Shown in pieces: positions 55,865 to 64,000 of a stretch of DNA of 64,000 nucleotides. How positions within the stretch are numbered: the first letter of the stretch is position 1; each line of letters starts with the position of its first letter. The translations under genes and the position numbers were made by a program. Origin of the DNA: Bromus sterilis (lineage: Eukaryota; Streptophyta; Magnoliopsida; Poales; Poaceae); assembly GCA_950022295.1 (NCBI GenBank), contig OX465595.1, positions 224,095,770 through 224,159,769 of the forward strand. The letters are read 5' to 3'. The notes beneath the pieces were generated by a model, which saw only the letters and a program-made list of their open reading frames with translations, did no database searches and had not been told where the DNA came from.

Positions 55865-57248
55865 TGATACGTCTCAAACGTATCTACTTTTCCAAACACT
55901 TTTGCTATTGTTTTGCCCTCATTCTTGCATGATTTGGACGAAACTAACCCGGACTAACGCTGTTTTCAGCAGAGCTGCCTGTATGGTTTTATTGTATGCA
56001 GGAAAATGGATTTTTAGGTGTCCCAGAAAATTCCCAGAAAAATACCAGAAAATCCACGCACCCGAAGGAGCCAAATGCCAGAAGTGGGACCAGAAGGGAG
56101 TCCTGGGGGCCCCAGGCGCCCCCTTGGCGCGACCAGGGGTGGGCCCGCGCCCTCTGGCCGCCTAGGCGCCTCCCCCATCCTCTTGTGCCCTACCGATGCT
56201 CCTATTTATTCTCGTGACGGGAAAACCCTAGAAGAGAAGTCGCTTTTTCAGTTTCCGTCGCGGAGCCGCCGCCACCCTCTGTTCTTCTTCGGGAGGGCTA
56301 ATCTGGAGGCTGATTTGGCCTCCGGAGAGGGGATATCGTCACCATCGTCATCACCATCACCAATCCATCCCTCCTCCATGACTTCTCTTGACATGTGTGA
56401 GTAATTCCGTGCTGTAGGCAAAGGGGATGGTAGGGATTGGATGAGTTAGATCATGTAATAGTTCGTCAGATTGTTGGGGGCATGTTGCCTATCATCTAGA
56501 TTGGTGTTTATCTTCTTTGCTTCAACTTGTTGCTCTTAATGCTTGTCACTTTGGGCCCGAGTGCCATGTTTTAAGATCTGAACCCTATGTTTTTTCATGA
56601 ATATATTTGTGTTCTTGATCCTATCTATGAGTTGTATGCACCTATTATGGTCCGGAACCGGCGATCCCAAAGGTGACAGCTTGGGACACCAAAGGGGATG
56701 GTCCATAATTTGAGGATTCAATGTATCCATTGAGTTTATTTCTTTGTTCCGGTGCTCTTTGACAGGAGCACCTTAATCTCCATAAGTTCCCTTTGGCCCC
56801 GTTCGTAGCGGGATGGTAGGACAAAAGATGTTGTGCAAGTTCTTATTGAAAGCACGCACAACTACCTACGGGATACATGCCTAATGTTTGATATTTGCCT
56901 AGATGATCATTGCTTTTCTGTGTGCCTTGCCCCGTGTTAGAATCTATTACATGTTCACTCTTATCCATGCAGCGCCCAACCATCCATCTCCCTAGCCTAC
57001 AATGTTTTCAATCCTGCTGGTTATTAGTTGTTACTTTTTCTGTTTACTTTAGCTGTCGTCACGATCACTATCATATTACCTTTACCACTTATCTTTTGTT
57101 GCAAGCAAGTATATTTCAGGTGCGGTTGAATTGACAACTCAACTGTCAAAGCTTATAAATACTCTTTGGCTCCCCTTGTGTCGAATCAATAAATTGGGTT
57201 AACTTACCCGCGAAGACTATCTCGACCCCTTACGTTTGTGGGGCATCA
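55865..57248 (+). repeat. 3' LTR of the + strand Athila-like element
   Basis: 1384 bp, TGATACGTCTC...GTGGGGCATCA. A GC-rich hairpin block (GGCGCGACC.../...CCCGCGCC, about 56126-56153) lies before CCTATTTATTCTCGTGACGG (56201-56220) and AAACCCTAG. Confidence 0.85.
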
Positions 57249-57412
57249 TCGGCCGTGTGATATTCGAGGACGGGCAGTGCATCTGGATCATGTAATCACT
57301 AAAACTACATAGGGATGATTGTTTTAGTGAGAGCTCATTTATAATGTGATTATATGAACTCATTGTTGTGAACTAGTCTTAATTGTGTTCCTTGCAATTA
57401 TGTTTGTAGAAA

Positions 57413-58171
57413 ATGGAAATGTCCCAGTATCATGAAATGGTTACTTTCCTACATGGTGAAAGACTTAGAGAGGATGGGTCAAATTTCATTAGTTGGTACT
57501 TATACCTTAGGGCGGTGCTCAAGAGATAAAACCTTTCGTTCGTAACAAAAGAGCATGTGGGAAATCCTCCAGCAAACCACATGGATGAACGGGCAGCGAC
57601 TGATTATCAGAATCGTCGAAGGACATACACCATAACTAAAAGTGTCATAGAAACGACCAGACCGCAAGACTTACGTCACCAATATGCGGTTTTGGACACA
57701 TTTGACATGATAGACCAGCTGACGTCATTGTACTTACATAAGTTCAGATTTTTCAGATTTGAGTTAGAAACTGAGTTTCGTTCTGCAAAGATGGAAGAGG
57801 GCTCTTTTATGAAAGCACACTTGGCCAAGATGCATGAGATACATCTGAGCCTCGTAAATTACTTTGACTATTGGACCACAGATGAGTCTGAGATATACAC
57901 GGTGTTGCACTCGCTTCCACCGAGCTATATAGACCATGTCCATGGCTATGTCGGCAGAGGCGAAAGCCTCGAGTTCTCTGACCTCATGGATAGACTTCAG
58001 TATCTGGAGGTTGAAACCATTGAAGGAGAAGTTGTCGATGGAGAAGGTATATACTTGATATACTTTATAAATGTTTGTTCCCTTTATACAACACTTGCAG
58101 TAAATGAGTATCTGATACTTATTCTATTGTATGAAAATAGGACCTGCCGTTGTATGGACGGGAAGAGGTGA
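57413..58171 (+). pseudogene. Copia gag, with one in-frame stop
   Basis: The start MEMSQYHEMV leads into a gag N-terminus with GSNFISWYLYLRAVL. A TAA lies at about 57527. The frame then continues in the Copia gag (UBN2-type) pattern: LETEFRSAKMEEGSFMKAHL, HEIHLSLVNYFDYW, VLHSLPPSY, LQYLEVE. It ends at 58171, with an intron-like GT...AG (58047-58140) before the end. It would form the capsid; pol does not follow. No zinc knuckle is seen. Confidence 0.8.
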
Positions 58172-61135
58172 AATCAAGGACTGATGGAAATCAAGTCAGT
58201 TGATGGCCAACATGGATTCCGCCAAGACATCTATCATAGGAGATACTTAGTTTATTAGATAAATCTTATGTAACCATTATAGTATGAACACTTAGTTGAG
58301 TGTCTTCCATCTCGCGAGTAAAAGTTATTCATGTAATGAGACAAGTCTTTTGTTCTGGTTAAATGAATAAAGTGTGCGTATACTTTGATTACGTCTTGAT
58401 TTATGTTATGATAGAAAGCATGTATAATACTACTATTATTGTCAAGTGATATTCAATGTTTGATGATAAAGTTGTCTTGATTACAACAAGTGAAAGATTT
58501 GATTGCATAAAGTGATTTCATAACTGATTAATTCATTAAATGTATGATCTATTAACTTGTGTATTCATTATCGAATGAATGTCATAACTGGATTGCATGA
58601 GATGGATTAGATACACGATCTATGAACCTCTGTAATAAATATGACCATGACAAGGTTCTAGCAAGTAGAACATGTGCCAATCATTAGACACAAATGATGT
58701 AATAAATGGGCATGTGAGTTATCATTAAAGACTTCATGTGATTAATTGAAAGTTGTATTCAATTGAGATCATAAAACTGGGATTCAAGAATCACAGTGTG
58801 AAGTAGAATATAAGGAAACAAATCACTACGCTATGATCAAAGTGATAAGTATTAAAATTGACATAATGGGAGACTTGTGGAAGTTGTACCACAGACCACG
58901 ATGGAAGTTGAAAGTGCTAGATTACTTAACCCATTCGTAGTCATACTAAACTTTAGTATGGTCTAAACTTTCTTTCCCCTTGCACTAAAAATTATTAACG
59001 AACAAGGTTGTTTAAATTCATTAAGTTAAAACACCCACTTCATGAATTATGAAACCATCCTGAATCTAATGAGACAAGATAGCTCCATAAATGATGGTGT
59101 TAGAAAGTTTCTAAAGAAATAATTTCTTTGTGTTAAAATAGCAAGCGATTGAAATTACATATTCTCCCCGAATAGCAAAATTTGTGTTGCTTAATTGGTA
59201 GCAGGAGAAGAAGTCTCTCGACACGGATCCAATGGGAGATAATGGAAACTTTGACCGAGGTACTAGACCTCGCCTCCAGAATATCAGAGAATTGCAACGG
59301 AAGTGTGTTCCATTGTAACAACACTGTAAAAGGAAGGATATGCCATAGATGATTGATCCTGGTATATGAGTTGAAGCCTTAGTTGAATTTAAAAGGTTGT
59401 CATGAATACGTTCTGTACAGAACAATAATCACGAGTCTTCTTAATGAAAAAAAGGAATAAAACTGCTTGAAATACAAAGGAATAATGGTAGCCCAGATCA
59501 CGAGGAGAAATGAAACAATATTGAGTTACATAAAGGATGGCTCACGTCCTGTGAAATAAATCGGTTATTTCATATTACCGATAAACTGGAAGGTTATTGA
59601 GAATAATGTAACATGGATAAGGCATTATTTGGCTCATAAAACTGTTATGACCAAAGTTCAATAGTGATTGACTACGGAAACGTAGGAATGCTTTGATCAA
59701 TAAAATATTTCATTTACACTATAATAAGGCCATAGCCGGGAATTGCATCTCATTCAAATTGGGATTTGAAATTGAATTGAAATAGGCATGACGAAAGTTT
59801 GTTTCGTTAAATGAATGGACTATAGTACCTCAACACAGGAACCCTCAACCTTGATTTGATCAAGTGATTTTGTAATGACCAAAATATTGAGCGAGCTGTA
59901 GTTTCATGAAACTGAGTGGGAGCTTCGGAGACTTCCAAGAAACTTGGGATGCAGAGGGCATTTTCTGAGTGGGAGCTTTGGGGGCATGATTGTTGTTTAA
60001 GACATAAGAATAAATAAGTTAACTTGATGAAAGCTAAACCACATATATATGAGTATATGATAGATATATTTGAGTGGGAGCATGATCATTGTCTCAAACA
60101 TATATGCATTGATATGTGTGAAGAATGATCTCATATGTATATATAAGGACATGCATTGATTGTGTATATAGAGAATCGTCTTATATACACATATGCATTA
60201 TGATATATATAGGGCATAAGGCAAATAAAACGTAAGATTACAAGAATCTTCTTTCATGTGAAGTACTAACACGTTACACGTTGAAATCTATAAGGTTAGA
60301 TTAAGATACGTCTAATGAACTAAAGTAAAGGTTGGAATAATCTTCTAGACAAGAAGCAGGTTCTTGTGGCTAGAAATTATATAACGGATGAAAATCCAAA
60401 TATTACAAGCAATGTCTGATGGAAGAATAGAGATGCACCATGTACTTGGACATGTAATCTTATATGTGCTTTGACATATGATTCTACCTTAAAACATGTG
60501 CTGTGAATCCAACAAAAGAATGACTCAAAATTTCTTGAACGAAGAACAGATTCCGATGTGCTTTAGGAGTAAAACACAGAATCTGAATAAGGTCCATGCA
60601 TTCAATATATGAGGAATACTGAGGACTATGCTCTAAAATATAGAAAGGATAATAGACTTGAATGTAATGCAAGATTACAATTGCAAGACATATTATGACT
60701 CTATATGGAATTAGAGACATCACCAAAGATATGAAAGAAATGTGAGAAAGATTCACGACACTACATACATACTGCTACTTAAGAAAGTAGAATTATGGAT
60801 AATAGTTTAGCGTAATAAGTTTGGACTTCTGGCTGAGTGTATTTCCCCGTATATATGACTATGGATAAGTCTTCCAAAGACTAAACCAAAAGATCATTGG
60901 AGGATACTGTGAAATAATAGTCTCACTCTCCCGCAAAACTTATATCCAACCATTATATGATAATGAGTGGCATGTCAAACTAGTTGACCTATACCAGTTG
61001 CAAAGGAAACATAAGAATCTGAATTAGTGCAGTTCGTTGACGAACCCTCTTCCATTAGCAAGCATGATCAATGAACACTTATGTGATAATATGATTATGA
61101 TCGGAAAATGCGGCTAGATTATTAGCACTCTAGTG
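58172..61135 (+). other. Non-coding interior of the gag-only Copia element
   Basis: About 3 kb of AT-rich sequence without domain-bearing frames. It contains three PPT-like GAGTGGGAGC motifs (59914, 59967, 60072). Confidence 0.65.
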
Positions 61136-61147
61136 AAAGTGGGAGAC
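61136..61147 (+). other. Polypurine tract of the gag-only Copia element
   Basis: AAAGTGGGAGAC directly precedes the LTR start. Confidence 0.8.
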
Positions 61148-62884
61148 TATTGGATATATGCTGCAAATAATACATGATTATTCCAATATATCTAAGCAAG
61201 TTCATAACCAGTTTCATACCGTGCTAGAACTGTATCAGTAAAACAATGATACAGGTGTGGTATAGAAACCCCCAGTGTTCCTAGTTAGCCTCTATTTCAA
61301 TAACTAGTTCATGTTCAACATGATGGTCGTGGTTTCGCGATCATGGAAAATTAAGTCTCTTGACTGTGAGGTCACCTCACTGGATGAGTGACGTGATGAA
61401 CATTACCCAAAGTAAGCATTACAACATGATAAAACTTATGAAGGTTCAATGTTGTAATTAAATAACGCAGTAGACCATTCCTTTGACCGTGACTACGTGC
61501 GTAATTGCTATCTTCTCGGATGCTTTGACTTACATCCCACCACCTGACTGAAATATGCGGGTCATAACGGTTGTATCTTGGGTATTCCATGGAGATATGT
61601 TGAGGAGTATTGTTACAAGAGCGGGATTTTTCAATCCATGTGATGGATAGATACCCAGGGCCCACTCGGTGAGATTCCATCCATAAAGCTCCAGCATGTG
61701 ACTAGGTCACGGGGATGAATATCACGGGAACGAGTGAATAAGGATTTGTTCATAACGAGGTTGAACCATACATAGTATGTCATTGATCGAATCTCGGAAC
61801 AATCCAGTATCGCTGACAAAGGGAATGCTATACGACGTATGGTCCAATCAGTATTGATATCCGGAATGCACAGGGGTCATTATGGGCATCCAAGTCCCGC
61901 TGATGATAATTGACCGTAGCCTCATCTCGGTCATGAATGGAGTGTTCTCGGACCGTAGGGTATCAAACTTAAGGGCTCGATGAAATCGGAGACCTTTTCG
62001 GAACTATCGGAGTTACCGGAGAATAAAGGAAGCAGCACCGGAAAAGTTCTGTGTTGACCCAAAGGAATTTCGGAGTGAGCCGGAAGGTCTTCCGAAGCAC
62101 CGGGAGAAGGAATAATATATTCTAGTTATTAATTAATTGAATTAATAATTAAAAACATTTTATTTATTATTAATAAGTCCTGTGGGCCTTATTTATGAAA
62201 GAGGCCCATTAGGGGAAATAAAAGGGAAAAAATAAAAGGAAAGAGGGGGGAGGCGCCATGGGCCCTAGGGCCCATGAGGGGTGCGCCGCCCCCTTGGCCA
62301 GCCACCTCCCCTTAGCAAAGGGACTTTAGTCCCACATTGCTAAGGGAGAGGGGTTGACTCCCTCCCCTCCCCCTATATAAAGACATGTAGGGTGGACTTT
62401 TTAAAGACATAGAAATTCGTGAGAAAATAAATATTATTCCGAATTGAGATCGGTTTTCTCCGGTGTTCTCCCCTTCCCAGTCTCTTCCACGGTGCCCCCC
62501 TTGTTTTGGGCCTATAGTGGGATTGAGGCATCTCTGCTACACGGAGGCCGTCGTGCTGCCGAAACTCCAGTTCCGGAGGTCTACTTCTGCCACCTTCGCT
62601 GGATCGGAGATCGAAGGTCGTCATCGAGTCTCGTACGTGTGCGAGTACTACGAGGTGTTACACGTGTGGCACTACACCCATCCGGGTGCTAACGCAGCCA
62701 GGGGCTGTGAACCTTGGTCGACTACATCAACCACGTTTGCAGGAACGTTTCCCACGCAACGGACTACACACCGAGGTATTCTATTCCGCACTCCTTTCCG
62801 TTACGGTAATACGGCTATCTAGATCTTGGGTTATGGGGAACGCTAGTTAGGAAAAAATTGTGTTTTCCGCTGGGAACCCCAACA
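61148..62884 (+). repeat. 3' LTR of the gag-only Copia element
   Basis: The start reads TATTGGATATATG, probably a mutated TGTTGG; the end is GGGAACCCCAACA. A TATA box CCTATATAAAG lies at 62372-62382. Length 1737 bp. Confidence 0.8.
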
Positions 62885-63796
62885 GACTTTTGAGTTGGAC
62901 GTCTACTCACCGGGGGCCACCCGGAATTGTGCGTTGTTAGTTAGAGGGACTCTGACGTTCTGGAGTTTCAGGCGTATCACACAGCCAAGGGGAAACCCGG
63001 CGTACATGCGACGCCCATAATGGGAAGTTGGTACACCCTTGCAGGGTTAAATCTTTTCGAGAAGCCGTATCCACGGTTATGGACGACTTGGGACCTACTC
63101 CTTGTTCATAGACAACTACAACTAAGATAATCTTAATAACTTGATCAACGTGTATGTGCCTTGACTGCTTCTTCTTCATCGAGTGATGAAGGGGAGGACA
63201 AGGATAGGATAGGTGTTATGATTGCGTCAGTAGCTGATAGTAGACTAGTTGGAGGCGATTACTCATCGAATGATTGGCTTCTCATCTTACTCTGAATAGA
63301 ACATTAGCCATTCATATATTGCTAGTGCGGCTGCAACCTCACCACTACCCCCATCTTACCGTGAGAAGTTAGTTATCTGACTTGTTGATATAGCTCACCC
63401 CTTCTTATCTCTTTTACGCACGTTATGCAAACGATCTTGGACTACAGAGGTGCTTGGCGACCCTTCTTCCGGACGCCTTCGTGGAGACTCGACGATGACT
63501 AGTTAGGTGGATCCCGGCGGAGATCCTGGACCCGTGTGGTTATAGGGATCGATGTGTTTTACCTTTTCCGCTAGGCATATGATTGTAGTCTGTACTCAGG
63601 CATATATCTTCCTCTGATGTATTGTATTAAGGCAGTTGTATGCTGATTGTATGAGATGTTGTATCCTTGTAGCTGTAATGTTGTGATATCTTGTTGAAAT
63701 CCGAGACATATGGCTTCTTCATATGTTGAAGTGGGTCCGATATGTGCTTCGTCCTCGGTTACTTCCAGATCTGAAACAGACATATCGGGTCTTACA
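62885..63796 (+). repeat. End of a long LTR (Del/Tekay-like), interrupted on the left
   Basis: It carries GGTACACCCTTGCAGGG...CCACGGTTATGGAC, related to units at 48597 and (reversed) 4500. It ends CGGGTCTTACA, three bases before the PBS. The left part is cut by the Copia element. Confidence 0.75.
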
Positions 63797-63799
63797 ACT

Positions 63800-63812
63800 T
63801 GGTATCAGAGCC
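63800..63812 (+). other. Primer-binding site, initiator tRNA-Met type
   Basis: TGGTATCAGAGCC, the complement of the 3' end of initiator tRNA-Met. It gives the direction of the long-LTR element and of its relatives in the window. Confidence 0.92.
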
Positions 63813-63939
63813 GTACCGACCGTTGGATCCCGTTTCTGGTGGAAGCTGAGTTTAGACAAAAACTATCTTGTAGTTACTATGTTAGTTATCAGAGAGTAGA
63901 ATTCTTTTTCCTCCTTAACCTTGCTCTAGTCAAGACAAG
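63813..63939 (+). other. 5' leader of the long-LTR Gypsy element
   Basis: Untranslated leader behind the PBS; no start of gag seen before the next element begins. Confidence 0.6.
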
Positions 63940-64000
63940 TGTGACACCCTGTATTTTGGAACTTTCTTTTTCCAAAAACTTTGCTGATTTATTTCTGGAT
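63940..64000 (+). mobile_element. Start of a further long LTR, cut by window edge
   Basis: TGTGACACCCTGTATTTTGG resembles the starts of the insertions at 45652 and (reversed) 8133. The flanking 63935-63939 (acaag) would be its TSD. Confidence 0.6.

Larger units (their letters stand above)
55128..57248 (+). mobile_element. 3' end of another Athila-like Gypsy element, + orientation
   Basis: A non-coding stretch ends with the typical ATTGCTTGAGGACAAGCAA segment and the PPT (55851-55864, AAGCTTGGGGGAGT). The 3' LTR follows at 55865-57248. Its 5' part, including pol and 5' LTR, is absent, so the left edge is a rearrangement breakpoint rather than an insertion edge. Confidence 0.8.
57249..62884 (+). 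mobile_element. Copia element with gag only (non-autonomous), 5' LTR missing
   Basis: A degenerate gag (57413-58171), about 3 kb of non-coding interior, a PPT (61136-61147) and a 3' LTR (61148-62884) resembling the Angela/BARE type. No protease, integrase or RT is visible. The 5' LTR and PBS are absent from the left side, which abuts the Athila-like LTR. 62885-62889 (gactt) would be its TSD. Confidence 0.75.

Noticed and set aside
59111..59425. A 104-codon minus-strand frame in the gag-only Copia interior
   Set aside because: Antisense to the element, no domain, AT-rich composition.

Overview
This window looks like a grass nuclear genome, most likely Triticeae (wheat, barley, rye or Aegilops). 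That call rests on the very high load of long, nested LTR retrotransposons, the style of their ends and primer-binding sites (PBS; tRNA-Asp and initiator-Met types), a Stowaway MITE, and a single compact host gene. No database was searched, so family names are given only at lineage level. Only one ordinary host gene is recognisable: RPS28, encoding 40S ribosomal protein eS28 (CDS 20834-21031, + strand). It has an intron in its 5' UTR and a typical ribosomal-protein promoter. Almost everything else is transposon sequence, and several element boundaries are fixed by exact 5-bp target-site duplications (TSDs).

Left nest (1-18787). The 3' end of an LTR element in + orientation ('element A') carries an antisense B3-like reading frame (1793-2197) and a long terminal repeat in two pieces (about 2736-2893 and 17705-18787). 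It was broken in the B3-like frame by a Ty3/Gypsy element that runs off the left edge (1-1792). It was broken again, inside its LTR, by an Athila-lineage Gypsy element (2899-17699, minus strand, TSD CCCGT). The left LTR of that Athila element was then split by a 4.46-kb solo-LTR-like insertion (3670-8133, TSD ACTTC).

Gene island (18788-23929). This holds unassigned intergenic DNA, MITE-like sequence, a Stowaway MITE (19553-19696), a 20-bp tandem repeat, RPS28, and a 5'-truncated LINE (about 21560-23553, minus strand).

Right nest (23930-about 57248). A second copy of the B3-carrying element ('element B', 23930-26296) lies in the opposite orientation. Its B3-like frame was interrupted by a Copia element of probable SIRE lineage (26297-40765, minus strand). 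The Copia element in turn holds two gag-protease-only Athila-like elements: 29313-36400 (TSD TCGTG) and 40766-about 55127. The second of these was split by a 6.74-kb composite insertion (45652-52389, TSD AAGCA). Its right LTR is cut off and joined to the 3' end of another Athila-like element in + orientation (55128-57248).

Right edge (57249-64000). A Copia element with gag only and about 3 kb of non-coding interior (3' LTR 61148-62884) is followed by the end of a long LTR with an initiator-Met PBS. The start of one further nested LTR is at 63940.

The most unusual theme is the extra, gene-like reading frames inside these elements. The B3-like antisense frame has its own TATA box in both copies. 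The third ORF of the Copia element lies behind a promoter that copies the layout of its LTR promoter, and it appears to contain a spliceosomal intron. The third ORF of the Athila element also sits behind an LTR-like promoter module.
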